A DNA stretch of 64,000 nt from Falciphora oryzae. Taxonomy: Eukaryota > Ascomycota > Sordariomycetes > Magnaporthales > Magnaporthaceae. Shown piece after piece: positions 11,958 to 23,460 of the stretch. A model generated the notes under the pieces. That model worked only from the letters and a program-made list of their open reading frames with translations. It was not told the DNA's origin and searched no databases. The translations under genes were made by a program, and so were the position numbers. How positions within the stretch are numbered: position 1 is the first letter of the stretch; each line of letters starts with the position of its first letter. Where the stretch lies: positions 200,834-264,833 of the forward strand of contig JNVV01000034.1 of NCBI GenBank assembly GCA_000733355.1, written 5' to 3'.

Positions 11958-12776
11958 ACGCCTGTGGTCCAAAGATCCCGCTCGTTCTACCTCTGGTGTG
12001 AGCAAGAGAATGTACTAAAACCACCACATAGCGTCGTGTACTATAACCAGGGCAGGAGGCACAGCTTTCGGTGCATAATGTGGTTGATTTTTGATTCGGT
12101 CTGTGACCAGCCGCAGCAATTCTGGGCCATCCACATATTCACGCCAAGACATCCGTGAGCCGGCTGAGATTATGAGCAGATCACTAGCTCTGCCCGCCTC
12201 GGCTCAAGCTCACAGCTCGACAGAAAACCTACGGGTTTGCATACGTTCTGATACCCAATATCAATTCCCGAATCATCCTGCTTCAGACGAATACCGGGAA
12301 CGTAGGCAGAGATGCATAAGAAACAATGTACGCTGGATCATATACAACCACCAGATGGTGGCAACTAAAAACACTTGGAACATGTCTCTTCCCCTCGTTC
12401 CATCAGGCGAAAGGGGGTCGATACATAAATAACAACCGAAAGAAGGAGTGTTCCAAAGAAGAAAAGGAAAACGAGAAAGGAAAGTAAAAACGGAAACACC
12501 CCCAGCACGAACTGCCGTTCCCAGTCCTATCAAAATCATGACACGGTCCATTTAAACCCACAATACACCAGAGAAACAAAAAGGCCGACACCGTTGTATC
12601 CATACGCCCCTGATGCCAATTGCTTTTTATCACGCGCAACAAGTAATCGCCTCGGGCATGCTAGCCAACCAAGACTGCCCGAGGCTCAGCTGTGTGGTGC
12701 GGTCCCAAAAGTGCTGGCCGTAAGGCCCGGGTTACCCAAAATGAGGCGTCAGCCGGCAATCATAGAACCACCCGCA
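11958..12776. other. Intergenic, convergent 3' ends of mL49 and Swi1
   Basis: No gene seen. An A-rich stretch (12430-12500) could belong to the Swi1 3' UTR. Confidence 0.5.
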
Positions 12777-15700
12777 TCAGCAGTCCTCTAGCGCAGCATA
12801 AGCAACAAATTGTTGGAGCATCCCATGACTAGTCCATTCCGGGTTTCGCATCGCTAGCATATCAAGCAGAGTAGCTCGACTGGGTAGCGCATTGGACGGG
12901 ATCGATCCCGCAGGGTCAGATGGGTCTCTTGATTTTTCTGCGAGCCGTCGGAGGAGCGAAACGGCCAGTACGACCATATAAACAAGCTCCATCGTCTTTT
13001 CTGTATGCCGGGGCTGTGGTTGCGGCGCTGCGGCGCCCCGACCTGAACGTGGGTTCCGCTGCGGCGGCGGCACGACCATCTGTGCCGTTTCGAACTGGTG
13101 GCCGAGCCTTTTCACCAGGTGAATGAGGTTTTGCGAGAGACCGTTTCCACATGAAAGCCAGCTGCGAGTTACCCCAGATTCTTGGCCGGGAGCTAGGGCG
13201 GCGAGTGTTTGAGCGGCGAGAAGGCCCTGCATCAGGACAGGCCTGCGCGCATCAGGCAGGGGCGATCGCGATTCGATGTTGAAGTCTGGAATGACAGAGA
13301 CGGCTAGCCCGAACGACCGAGTGAGTAAATCGTAAGGTGGCGCCTGGGACGCCTCGCTGGCGTACAGGCTCGCGAAATGGTTCCGGTTTTTCTCCTTGCT
13401 GACAAGTAGCTTCGCGAGTGCGTCCACAGCGGCCGGCAAATACGGCTGGACTTTGGGCTGGTAAGGAGGGAAGACGAGTTGATCGCCGGTCAGGCAGGGC
13501 GCTGGTGCTGGCGCAAACGCCAGGAGGAACTGGAGGAAACAGAGCGCCTGTTCCCTTCCAGGTACCTCGATGTGCGTGGAGATGTTGGAGAGAATGATGA
13601 CAGCGTCCTTCATGAAGTCCAGCGTGTTGGCCTGGGTCCGGAGTAGCATGTTGCGCGTGCCCAGGTACCGTATTATGACGCAAAGGAACTTGACGACGGA
13701 TTCGTCCGCGAGGACTTCCCAGTTAGTCTCGCCGAATGACAGGTTGCGAAGAATTGTCGTGATGCATATCAAGTGGTCCACAGCTCGTTCCACTTCATAC
13801 TCGGGAGATCCAACGGGGTGGATCTCGTGAACACCTGTGTTTTCGAGCCAACAGGCACGAATCACATCTTGATACGGTGTGATGAGAACCTCGTCGGATA
13901 CTTCGACCGTGTTCTCCACCAAGACCTCGACTTGTTCTTCGGCGCATTCCAAGAGACATTCCACCAGCTCGTCTGTCCGTCCGAGATCGATCTGCAGGTG
14001 CGGTCCTGAGGACTCGGCCGCTGTAACCGTGGCGAGGGAATCGAGCGCATTGCGCACCTCGGCGCGAATACCAGACTGCAGGCTGCGGCAAAGAGCGAGG
14101 ATATCGATGTTCCCCAAGGCCTCGACAGGCGGCACATCAGGAATTATTTCCAGAAGTTTCGAGGCCAGATCATCCCAGGCACCAACAGGAACTCCACCAT
14201 GCGTAACGTGACCACGATCTTGGTAGCTTCGCTTCAGAGGAAAATATGTGTCAGGGTCCTTCTCTGGCGGTTGAGGGACGCTCATAAGCTGATGCTCCAT
14301 TTTGACACTCGGATCGTGTGGCATTGGTCCCGACATCGATGTCCTCGGCGTCTTGACAGCACTCGGGGAGGGATGCGCGAAATCATCGTGGGTTGGTGTT
14401 CCTTGGATGCTTCGGGAGAGGTTATTTCTCGAGTGGCCTTGCATTGCGTTGGGCTGCGATGGAGGCTGCACGAAGCCATTGACGCCCGGCTGCGACATTT
14501 GCTTCATCGGAGTCATGACTTGACCATGGGCCATCGCAGGATGCTGGCCAGGCTGCTGCATCATATGCCCGGGCGGCACCTGGCCGTGAGGCATCCCTGG
14601 TCTCGTTGGTGTGCCAGGGGTCGCAACTTGCATTCCAGCCTGCTGCCCTTGGTGTTGTTGAGCCTGCTGCTGCTGCTGCTGTTGTTGTTGTTGCTGCTGC
14701 TGCATCTGTTTTGCCCTGCTCGATGACCATGCGTCTTCGAACTTCATTAAATTGCGCTCATATATAGCGCGGAGTTGGTTCGGAGCCATTGGCATTTGGG
14801 CAGGATGGAAGCCGAGAGAGTTCGAAATGCTGCCCCAGTAGTTGTTCTGATGCGCTGCGCGGAATCCCCCATGTTTTGCAACAGCCTGGCGCAAGTTCCA
14901 GAGACTGACGGGCCGGTCGCCAACAACCGGATTAGGATCGAGCGGCAATCCCTTCGAATTCATGAACTGGCCCAACCTTTCCATGAACTGCTCCGGCGTC
15001 GGCTGCCCGCCACGCTGCATCGCCTGTTGTTGCTGCGGCGTCATCGCCTGCCCGGGCTGTGGTCGCATAACGTTCGGCGCCATCTGACCATTAGGCATCT
15101 GGGGCCTACCCATCATGCCGCGGTTCGGGTGCATGGCTTGGCCGGACATCTGGGCTTGCATCTGCATTGCTTGGGGATGCCCTTGGGGTGCCTGGGGCGG
15201 CATGGGCGACGGCTGTATCGGCGATTGCTGGACAGGCGATGGTGGAACAGGCGATGGCTGAGCCGGCGACTGTTGCGGCTGCGAGTTGGGCTGTTGTTGC
15301 GGTGGTTGCTGCTGCTGTTGCTGAGTCTGTGGCTGCTGCGGCTTCGGCTGCTGTGGAGGCTGCTGGTGCTGTGGTTGTTGCTGTTGCTGCTGGTGTTGTT
15401 GCTGCTGTTGCTGTTGCTGCTGTAGCTGTCGTTGCAACTGCATCTGATACATGAGCCTCTGTTGATCCATCGAGTTCCTCGCCTGCGACATCTGCTGCTG
15501 TTGCATATGCTGCATATGCGGCATCTGACCCGGGTTCATCTGCTGCATTTGCCCAGGGAACATCTGGCCCATCTGCTGAGGCATTTGTCCCATCTGCGCC
15601 ATCTGCTGTGCCATATGTGGTGGCATCTGTCCCATCTGCTGAGGCACCATCTGCCCCGGCATCTGTCCGGGCATCTGCCCACCCATGTGGCTCGGTGACG

Positions 15701-16388
15701 GTCGCGCGGGTGTTGGGCTCGACGCGTAATGCTGGCCAAATCCCTGGGGGAAAGCACCAGGGGGCATGAAGTTATTGGGCTGAGGCGTGCCCCCATGCTC
15801 TGAGGGTACTGGGGATGCCTGTGAACCGAAGTTTTGTGCGGCGGGAGAGTAAGGATGCGGTGAGGTAGTCGAGACTCGCTGGGGCACGCTGCCAGGTCGC
15901 ATCTGGTTGCTCATTATAGGAGATGGCGTCGCGTTTGCAGAGCCATTCTGCTGGATGTGCGGGTATGGCGACGGCTGTCCCGGGCCGGGAGTCTGCTGCT
16001 GTTGTGGGTAGTTTGCATAGTGCGCCTGCTGGGGAGTCTCGGCGCGTGAAGTCTGGGCCATGCCTGGGGCTGGCCTGGGCGATCCCGCGATGCTCTCATC
16101 CCTCGGGCGAGGTCGCTTAGAAGGTATGACCGAGTTCGTTTGATAAACGGGGTTGGGGAAGGATGGCGATGGATTGCGCATCGCGCCATTTTGCAGGGCG
16201 AGCATCTGTTGCGGGTTTGCAAACTGGGCGGCGGCGGGATTGAATTGGGCCGCGTTGGCCATGTAAGCCGAAGGGTCGATCATGGCGCCGGGGGTTTGCG
16301 AAGGGTCGTTGATGTGTGCGCCAAAGCCATTGCCATTATGGTTGGGGACGGCGGAGGCAGCGGCGGCGTCGTTCATCCAGGAGCTCAT
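12777..16388 (-). CDS. SWI1: SWI/SNF chromatin-remodelling subunit Swi1 (ARID/BAF250-like)
   Basis: Single-exon 1203-residue nuclear protein. Residues 1-470 are low complexity, rich in Gln, Pro, Met and Gly, with long Gln tracts (DNA about 15300-15430 and 14655-14705). An ARID DNA-binding domain follows at about residues 475-560 (FMNSKGLPLDPNPVVG, PVSLWNLRQAVAKHGGF, NNYWGSISNSLGF). After a second Gln-rich linker comes an all-helical BAF250_C-like region (about 720-1150) with a DDLASKLLEIIPDVPPVEAL start. This architecture is that of yeast Swi1 and metazoan ARID1. The protein is predicted to anchor the remodeller at promoters. The start MSSWMNDAAAASAVP is the first ATG. The Gln tracts look prion-like in composition. 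Confidence 0.93.
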   Translation of the reverse strand: MSSWMNDAAAASAVPNHNGNGFGAHINDPSQTPGAMIDPSAYMANAAQFNPAAAQFANPQQMLALQNGAMRNPSPSFPNPVYQTNSVIPSKRPRPRDESIAGSPRPAPGMAQTSRAETPQQAHYANYPQQQQTPGPGQPSPYPHIQQNGSANATPSPIMSNQMRPGSVPQRVSTTSPHPYSPAAQNFGSQASPVPSEHGGTPQPNNFMPPGAFPQGFGQHYASSPTPARPSPSHMGGQMPGQMPGQMVPQQMGQMPPHMAQQMAQMGQMPQQMGQMFPGQMQQMNPGQMPHMQHMQQQQMSQARNSMDQQRLMYQMQLQRQLQQQQQQQQQHQQQQQQPQHQQPPQQPKPQQPQTQQQQQQPPQQQPNSQPQQSPAQPSPVPPSPVQQSPIQPSPMPPQAPQGHPQAMQMQAQMSGQAMHPNRGMMGRPQMPNGQMAPNVMRPQPGQAMTPQQQQAMQRGGQPTPEQFMERLGQFMNSKGLPLDPNPVVGDRPVSLWNLRQAVAKHGGFRAAHQNNYWGSISNSLGFHPAQMPMAPNQLRAIYERNLMKFEDAWSSSRAKQMQQQQQQQQQQQQQAQQHQGQQAGMQVATPGTPTRPGMPHGQVPPGHMMQQPGQHPAMAHGQVMTPMKQMSQPGVNGFVQPPSQPNAMQGHSRNNLSRSIQGTPTHDDFAHPSPSAVKTPRTSMSGPMPHDPSVKMEHQLMSVPQPPEKDPDTYFPLKRSYQDRGHVTHGGVPVGAWDDLASKLLEIIPDVPPVEALGNIDILALCRSLQSGIRAEVRNALDSLATVTAAESSGPHLQIDLGRTDELVECLLECAEEQVEVLVENTVEVSDEVLITPYQDVIRACWLENTGVHEIHPVGSPEYEVERAVDHLICITTILRNLSFGETNWEVLADESVVKFLCVIIRYLGTRNMLLRTQANTLDFMKDAVIILSNISTHIEVPGREQALCFLQFLLAFAPAPAPCLTGDQLVFPPYQPKVQPYLPAAVDALAKLLVSKEKNRNHFASLYASEASQAPPYDLLTRSFGLAVSVIPDFNIESRSPLPDARRPVLMQGLLAAQTLAALAPGQESGVTRSWLSCGNGLSQNLIHLVKRLGHQFETAQMVVPPPQRNPRSGRGAAAPQPQPRHTEKTMELVYMVVLAVSLLRRLAEKSRDPSDPAGSIPSNALPSRATLLDMLAMRNPEWTSHGMLQQFVAYAALEDC

Positions 16389-16996
16389 GGCTGGCGGACG
16401 CGGAGGCTGGAGGTGGTGAGGAGGGAAGAGAGGATGGCCGAACCCATCTGGCGACTACGGGGCCCCGGGGTTAGCAGCGACCATTGGAAAACGAATGCCG
16501 GCGATGGGTACGGATGGTAGAGTGTCGAAAAAAGATGGGAAGTGGCACGGCAGACGCTTGTCGCGATGGAGTCGTCGCGCGCGTCGCGAATGTGTGTGGT
16601 TTGTTGCGGTGCTAATGGGGGCTTTTTTTCTGGTTCTGTCTGCTGCGATCGGTGGTTGGGGCGCTGGCCCGGGGGGGATGGAAAAAGGACCCGTCAGCAG
16701 CACGGTCGCAGCGACTCCCAAGCCTGTACCTCGAACACAAGCAGCAAGCAGCAGGGGGTGCGAGGTGGGTTGTGCGCGAGTGTGGGCTGGGGTGGTGGAC
16801 GGATTGAGGACAGAAGCAGGCAGAGCGTTGGCAGGCTCAGGCTCACTCGGGCTCGAGCCAGCGGGTGCAGTGCAGGGCGAGGGAGCAGGGCAGAAAAAAT
16901 TTGGCGCGCGGTCGGTCATTCATTTGGGAGAGAGCCCACCCGTCGGGCCAAAGCAGCAGGAAGGACAGCCAAGGCAGGCAGGCAATCAACCATCAA

Positions 16997-17020
16997 CCAC
17001 CACCACCACCACCACCACCA
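16997..17020 (+). repeat. CAC trinucleotide run
   Basis: About eight CAC/ACC units in the region upstream of Swi1. It encodes only an artefactual His or Pro run in open frames. Confidence 0.8.
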
Positions 17021-19863
17021 TGCGGCAATCGTCCCATCAAAAGAAAGCGTCCGGGACGAAGGTCACGGGGCAGAGGATCAACGGCATAGAATCGACAGAA
17101 CAGGGGACGGCGGAACGAGAGGGCGGCAGGTCTTACCTAAGGCGCGTTGTGGATGGACTGAACTGTGTAAACCCGTGAACCGAGAGAGTTGCGCTCTTGC
17201 TGGCCGCCGCCCGACCTGTGCTTCTCGCGAGCCAGGGGCGCTAGTCCCACTTGGGTCTAGCTGAAGCTAAGCGAGACGAGTTGGTGACGCGAGCGGCCAA
17301 TGGAAAAATTGCTAGTGAGCAAGTCGCGGCCCCACACTGACGTTAGTCGAACCGCTGTTGCTGCACCAATCGTGTTATGTCCGTTGCCAGCCTGGATCCG
17401 TTTGTCGACTTGGACAACATCCTGAGGGCCTGGCCAGCCTGCTGCGAAGGCTGCGTGCGAGTTGATGCGAACCCGAGCTGCCAAAAACATCGACCGATTC
17501 TGGGCGTTAGCTGCAACCAAAACAGCCGCCACTTGACTGCCGTCTCTTGACATGGGAACCACCTAGGATGACATGCCACATAACGATCAGAACTGCCCGA
17601 CAAGCCAGATGGATGTCAAATGCACATACAACCATTTTTTGATCTCGTCGTTCGGTTTTTCTTCTCCTTTTCGAATACTCCCAAAGAACGATGATGGCTC
17701 TCGTTCTCCTTGCCATCGCACTTGAGACGGCACTGGCTTGGACATGGTAATGAAAAAGGTGTGGCGGCTGATGTGTCTGGTGACTCAATGAGACCGCAGC
17801 CTCGACTCCTTTCGAGAGTATCGAGGAGGATAGCACCGGGTGGAGGTGTTGCAACTCACGACTGTGAGATTTTTCAGTTATTTGCTTTGCAAAGCCACAA
17901 TCTCCTGGCTGGCTGTGGATGCGAGTAAATTAGACGTCCACTCAGCACCCGCAGCCATCGATGACGACTTTGCTTTCCAGGCTTCGCCGCAATGCTGGTC
18001 GGACGCATTCAAGTTGCTTCAGGCTGATGATCCCTGGAGTTGGATCGGCGGGCAGCAGGCGAGTGGGGTCGGCGTGCGCGTGTTCAGAGAAGCATCGTGG
18101 TGGTTCGTCCAGGCTGTTACAGCAGCAAGCTTGTCGATCCAACTCTGACGGGGCGGCGCGGTGTGCCCAAGAGATGTGTCCCTGGCGCGGGCACGCAGGG
18201 CACAGAACCACCCAGTCCGCTAGAGGCAAACAGATCACCAAAGCGAGCGGCGCAAATGGCATCCTTGGGATCAGGTCCAGAAATCCCGCCGGCAGTGTCG
18301 TCTCGAGTCTGGCGGGTCGAGCATCGGTAGGTGACGACCAGAGTGACCCCTATCCCTTTCTTGCCAACATGAAGAGTCGAGATGGAAGAAAAAGAGGGAG
18401 GCCAGCGTCGGTCACTGTAGGCACGCGTGGCCAGGCACCTCTCTCATTTTATGTCGCCAGGTTGGCTCGGTCTGCCTCGAGAGGAAGTCGCCTCAGTGCT
18501 TTTCGTCGTAGGTGGCGTTCCTAGGACAAACCGACAACGATGCGAATCGTCCAGCTCAGTGGGAACTAGCCTTGCCAGTGAAAAAGCAAGATGAAAGCCA
18601 CCAGAAGACAAGTTTGGCCGCCAGGGGCAGTGACAAAAAGGATAAGCCAGCATGACTGGGCTGCGGGCTGATGACCCTGCACCGTCCGGAACACGGTGCA
18701 GTAGCATTCATCGATGCTTGGGTCGACTGATGCATGTCGGCACTGCATGCAGCCTGCCTGGAGGCTTCGTGCTGGTCCTGGCGTTGGTGCCGCTGCGCGC
18801 CTCTGGACTGTTGTGGTGCTCGACAGGCGTCGGGCCCCGCCAATAAAACGGGCCCAGGACCAGGGGTGGGTCTCGGAGAGGACGAAAGTGGGTTGGTTTT
18901 GGTTCCGGAGTGTTTCCATTCGTGCCGGCGTTTGCGCGATATGGCACGCCCGCCACCCATCTTCGAAACCCCCAGCTGAGCCAGCGGGAAAAGGGGACAG
19001 CGGAAAGAAGAGGAATCGGTCATCGATGGTTCTGCCTTGTGTCTTGTCCAAGTGCCGCAAGATTGGACCCAGGCATCCCGGCCTAGCTACAAATGCGTCT
19101 GGTGTGTTGGCAAACCGGACCTGGGCTGCCGCTGCCCCGTATGAGGCATCGTCTGGCGCTTGGGTAGGACGGCCCCATGCAGGTCACCGACCCCCAAACC
19201 CAGGTTGGCACGCCCAATTGCCTGGTCCGCTTGGGGCATCGTCATTGAACCCCAGGCGTGGAAGGCGGGGCCCCAACTGAGCGACTGAATTCTGGCCACC
19301 CCCCGTTTGGTCGAATGCTCGCCTTTTTTGTTTTCGTTGCTCATCCTGTTGAGATTGATGTCCCTCGCGGCGAGTTGCGAGACTGTCAATTGTCAGGATA
19401 TCGATGCGCTGCTTGCATGGTCGCCGCTGCTGTAGGCCCCATCTGCCGCGCTAAAACGCCAGCAGTCGGGTTTTTGTGTATGTAAGCGATAGGTGGGAGG
19501 AGCAACAGGGCATCAGCACAAGTGCCAGGCGGACGAAAGATGGCGATGGAAGCACAACGAGTGACAATCAACAGCAGAGGGGAGGGAGAAATGGGAAGAA
19601 AAAGGATGGATGGAAGGAGAGAGGAAAGAAAAAAGAGGGCTGTCCTGTGCGAGAAAGGGTGAGTGACGGGGGGCAGTTGGGCTTTTTGTTAAGTGAAATC
19701 AATACCGGCCTTGGGTACCTGCTCGGCTGTTCCTCCTGGGCTGGTCAGGTCCAGAGTCACTAAAAAATCTCCGCACGAGACAAGGGAAGGCAAGACATGG
19801 GATGCCACGAGCCACGAGAGCAGACTGTCGAACTACACTCGACTTTCCCTACCCAACCTACAC

Positions 19864-19884
19864 AAAAAAAAAAAAAAAAAAAAC
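19864..19884 (+). repeat. Poly-A tract
   Basis: Run of about 21 A residues in non-coding DNA. Confidence 0.9.
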
Positions 19885-20385
19885 GGGTAAGCTTAGGCCA
19901 GCCGATCCCGAATCTAAAAAGCTCCCCATTTCTTTCCAAGCCGCCTTTGCCCTGGCGTTTTGTTCCCGCTGCCCCTCTCACTCTCGCCGTTCCCTCCCTC
20001 CACGACGCATTCATTCCTTCGTCCGGCCTCGTTGCCGCTTTGGTCTACCACGCCTGTCAATCCACCCTTCCTCGCCTCCCCGGTATCCGTCGACGTTTTG
20101 GCACCTGGCGGCTTGCGACTTGGTCATGCATTTCTCTAGATTTACACCATGTTCGGGGCACTCCGACGGCGTGCCCGCGTTCCATGGCCCATCTCTCCTC
20201 GACGCCTCGCCATCCACCCAGTCCCTGTCAGGGCGCCCGCCCGCCCCCTTCTTCTCGTGACTGACCCCCATCCCGCCGCAGCTTGTCCGCCCACGACGGC
20301 CCGATCTGCTTTCCATGCTGACCGCTGCAGGTCACAAAGTCCACGCGCTCTTCTGTAATTGTAGATTGGGCGGACGACCCGCATA

Positions 20386-20461
20386 TTTTCTTTTCTTTTC
20401 TTTTCTTTTCTTTTCTTTTCTTTTCTTTTCTTTTCTTTTTTTTTTCCCCTCTTTTTTTTTC
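20386..20461 (+). repeat. TTTTC pentanucleotide microsatellite with poly-pyrimidine tail
   Basis: Roughly ten TTTTC units followed by T-runs broken by CCCC. The strand is purely pyrimidine for about 75 nt. The opposite strand yields spurious Lys/Glu-rich frames. Possible nucleosome-free or H-DNA-prone element. Confidence 0.9.
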
Positions 20462-21663
20462 TTTGAATCCTGCCAGTATGACCCATCGCAGTTTGCCTAT
20501 CGTGCGAGCGAAGCACAAATCCACCTTGTTGGCGCTTGTGCTTTGTTTCGAGCAGCAGCCACCCATCCATCACCAACCCAGCACTTGGCCTTCCCCACGG
20601 GCACAACTTGACCCCATGCGTTCCCCTGCCCACCCACGCATTTCAACTTTGCCTCCTCCCCTTCGACATAGATCCCGCGACTCAGGAGGGTGATATGCAG
20701 CGTGGACCAGAATCTGCTAAATACCTCTTTACTCGCTTGCTTTCATCCCTTTTTCTTTTATCGTGAAGCGTACATCTTTCATGGGCAGCTGATAGGCTCT
20801 GCCACTATCCCTGCCCGTCCGCTAGATTTTTCTTCGTCCTCCATCCCTCCATTCGTCTAGGCTGGCTGGCAGGGCACACCCACACACCCAATTCATCAAG
20901 CCCCGCAGGCAAACCGTTCTCCATGGCTCACAAACGAGCGGGCAGGCTCAAACACTGTGGCCACTTCTCGCACGCCCCCGTGGCCGTGCTTCTGACAAAC
21001 AGCCGCGACCCTTGCTCCGTCGAGGTAGTGTTTCGAGCACGATTGGATCGGTTACATGCGGCGTGATTACTTGCTGCTGGTTTCCCCAGGAAGCGGGATC
21101 CAAATATGGTGTCCGATAGGACTGGGGCGGCAAATTGACAGAGAAAGTCTGTGGCCCTGCTCCCGGCCCGGTTTCGACTCGGCTGGGCTTACTTGGGCGC
21201 TTGCGTAGCGCCGCCGTAGGTTAGGCCCTCCTATGAGGAATGGAGGAGGGATAGCATGATAGGAGTCGGGATGTCTACAGGCATGTCCACAAGCATGCGA
21301 ACTGAAGAGAGTCGAATGTCTCCAGAACGGAGTCTGTTGTCCTTGTGCCCATGTACCGAAAATAGATATCTAGGGCGAAGATCGACCTGCCCCCACCTCC
21401 ATCACCGTATCACCACGCCATATGTTTGAAGCTCCTCGAATTCGATGGGGAAAATTGAGCCACAAGTCCTTTCCCGGTACCGGCTTCCCCTCGCCTGCCC
21501 CGTGCTCTCCGGCAAAGCAAGTCTGACGGGAATGCATGCTTGCTGGTGTCACTCGACACCCTACCGCCCGCTTTGACGTGGGTCACCAGATCAGGCGGTC
21601 TCCATACAGTCGACTCCACGCTGCGATCCATAAGTGGCCCGAAGAGAGCGCAGGTCCGTAATT

Positions 21664-21735
21664 GGACGAGTAGCTCAGCGGTAGAGCAACGGATTGCAGA
21701 TCCGTAGGTCTTGGGTTCGATCCCCAATTCGTCCT
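21664..21735 (+). tRNA. tRNA-Cys (GCA), no intron
   Basis: Full cloverleaf of 72 nt. The acceptor stem is GGACGAG (21664-21670) with TTCGTCC (21728-21734), including one G-U pair. The D-arm GCTC/GAGC is at 21673-21687. The anticodon arm is ACGGA/TCCGT with loop TTGCAGA, so the anticodon GCA is at 21696-21698. The T-arm is TTGGG/CCCAA with loop TTCGATC. The discriminator base is T (U73), as required for Cys identity. Internal A and B boxes (TAGCTCAGCGG, GGTTCGATCC) are present. Confidence 0.97.
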
Positions 21736-21736
21736 C

Positions 21737-21760
21737 TTTTCTCTTTTTTTTTTTTTTTTT
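21737..21760 (+). terminator. RNA polymerase III T-run terminator of tRNA-Cys
   Basis: TTTT directly after the tRNA, then a second run of about 17 T (21744-21760). A strong double Pol III stop. Confidence 0.9.
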
Positions 21761-21926
21761 GGGTCGTTTTGCACTATATATTCCTCTCCCTTCATTTCTC
21801 CTTGGACTTAATACTGACCGAGCGAGTGATGTATTATTTTCTCCCCTGCCGTCGCTCTTCTCCGGTGCTCACAACCACGCCCTTGGACGCGACGATCTGC
21901 CTCATTACACATTATACTACACAATG

Positions 21927-22995
21927 TTATTCACCACCGACTACTGTGCCCTTCTCGGCTGCCACGGCCATCAGATGGTCCCATTCCTCCCTGGAAACGC
22001 TGCTGACACTTAGGCGGGTCTGCTTGAGCATCTGCATGTTCTGTAGCGGCTTGCCTGGCCCGCCCATCTCGCGCAGCTCCTTGAGCGTGATGCTGTCCGC
22101 GAACTTGCTCCGGAAAACGACGTGCACGACGCTCCACTTGGGGTCTGTGGGCTTCGAAGACTTGTCGTAGTACGGGGCTTTGGGATCATGCGCCGACACT
22201 GGATGGTAGATGAATGATCGTTGGTCAGGTGCTGAGCTAAAGAGGAGATTATTCATAATGAGCATTGGAGAACTCACGATCAGGAGAATGCTCTTGGACG
22301 ATCTCCATTGTGCCCACAATGCCGGGCTCCTTGCAGTTGGAGTGATAGAAGAAAGCTAGGTCACCTTCCTTCATGGCCCTTAGGTTGTTGCGCGCTGTGA
22401 TATGCCGTTATCTATTTGTTAGATTGGACTGTGCCCCGATCGTTCGAGAAAACACACCCAGCACGTACCAACGTAGTTCCGGATACCATCCCATGGCTCT
22501 GGTACCGTTCTGGATGCGAGGTCGTCGATGGAAAAGCTAACGTCGTGGCCATTCTCGAGCCGCGTTTCGGGCTCGGCCTTCATCAGCCAGTACCGCCTCT
22601 CCCCGTCGTCTGCTGCCACGCTCGCTGCTCCCTTGGTTACAGCGCCGCCGCCATTCGGAGACGCGTCTTTTTTCTCGTCGGCCGAAGACGGCTTCGCCTG
22701 CGCTTTACTGACCGTGCTTGCCTTCTTCTGCAGCATGCCATGTCAGTGCATGCTGGCTTTTCGTCGCCCTTTCCGACCTGGGGCTTCTTACTGCGGCTGA
22801 GCCAGTCTTCTTGCCAGGCTTCTTCTGGTCGGTCGGCAACGCGCCAGCGTCTCTTTTTGATACGACGGCAACGCCTGTGGAGCTCCCATTGTTTGGGTCT
22901 GCGCTTTTCAGGCGCCTCAAGGATCGCCGAGGCGCTGCGGTGTCAGCGTCTGCCGCGCTATCTGTAAGGGCGCTCGACTTTCGTTTGGGCGCCAT
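21927..22995 (-). CDS. EVE-domain protein, thymocyte nuclear protein 1 (THYN1)-like
   Basis: Predicted nuclear EVE-domain protein. EVE folds resemble YTH/PUA domains and are thought to read modified bases. Exons: 22995-22792, 22727-22469, 22394-22278 and 22198-21927 (introns 64, 74 and 79 nt), 283 residues. The N-terminus is basic and low complexity ([22 protein letters not shown]). The EVE domain starts at [13 protein letters not shown]. The second join restores [28 protein letters not shown], which is diagnostic. Later come [16 protein letters not shown] and [22 protein letters not shown]. The third splice (22278/22198) is phase-consistent but yields PDLSAHDP, so its exact acceptor is the least certain. 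An in-frame ATG 34 codons upstream (23097) would add an Arg-rich leader. Confidence 0.92.
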
Positions 22996-23460
22996 AGCTT
23001 CTATCACCGGCCTGGATTTGAATGTGAGGGTTCTCGAATGTTTATAGAAGGCAACCTTGACGATTCGGGCGATTCGAGCTGGCGCGCGACACATCATGAC
23101 GATCCTAGCTCAAGCAAGCACGACACCGCACTGACCACCCAAATTTCCGCAGCCTCTTGATTCCCATCTCCAAAAAGTCTGGAATCCCCTTTTCCCGAGC
23201 TCCAGTTCCTCCAATCCCACCTTTCTGATTTTCGAATCCCACCACAGCGCAGACCACAGAGGACACTTCCTCCGCCCAACCAAACTCAGTTCATTTTTGC
23301 CAAACTTCGGATATGATCACAAGATTGTTATTCCTTTCTTCTAGCATTGCTGTTCCCACCTATCCTTCCCACGCAAGCAGCACGAATGCTTCCATCCCCT
23401 GAGCTCATCTGCACCAAGCAGACCGGCCCGTTTGGCTTACGTCTCATCAAGCCGGGAATC
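22996..23460. other. Intergenic, GH38 3' end to EVE-domain gene promoter
   Basis: 465 bp between two minus-strand genes, with no independent gene. The 102 bp next to 22995 stay in frame with the EVE gene from an upstream ATG. Confidence 0.5.

Larger units (their letters stand above)
16389..21663. other. About 5.3 kb without a convincing gene, upstream of Swi1
   Basis: Longest gene-free stretch of the window. The first few hundred bases probably hold the Swi1 promoter and 5' UTR. On the minus strand a good donor (GTAAGA, first base 17136) and a possible acceptor near 16455 suggest a long 5' UTR intron. The region holds a CAC run (16997-17020), poly-A (19864-19884) and a TTTTC repeat (20386-20461). 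Frames of 100-240 codons in 16495-20630 are low-complexity or reading-frame accidents, and several are created by the simple repeats. Non-coding RNA cannot be excluded. Confidence 0.5.

Noticed and set aside
14199..15454. Leu/Arg- and Ala/Val-rich frames opposite Swi1
   Set aside because: Antisense shadows of CAG-type Gln codons.
16495..17264. Frames of 227-240 codons upstream of Swi1 on the plus strand
   Set aside because: Low complexity, overlapping in two frames, His/Arg runs created by the CAC repeat; no family feature.
20142..20633. Lys/Glu-rich minus-strand frames
   Set aside because: The charged run is the reverse complement of the TTTTC microsatellite; the rest is not protein-like.
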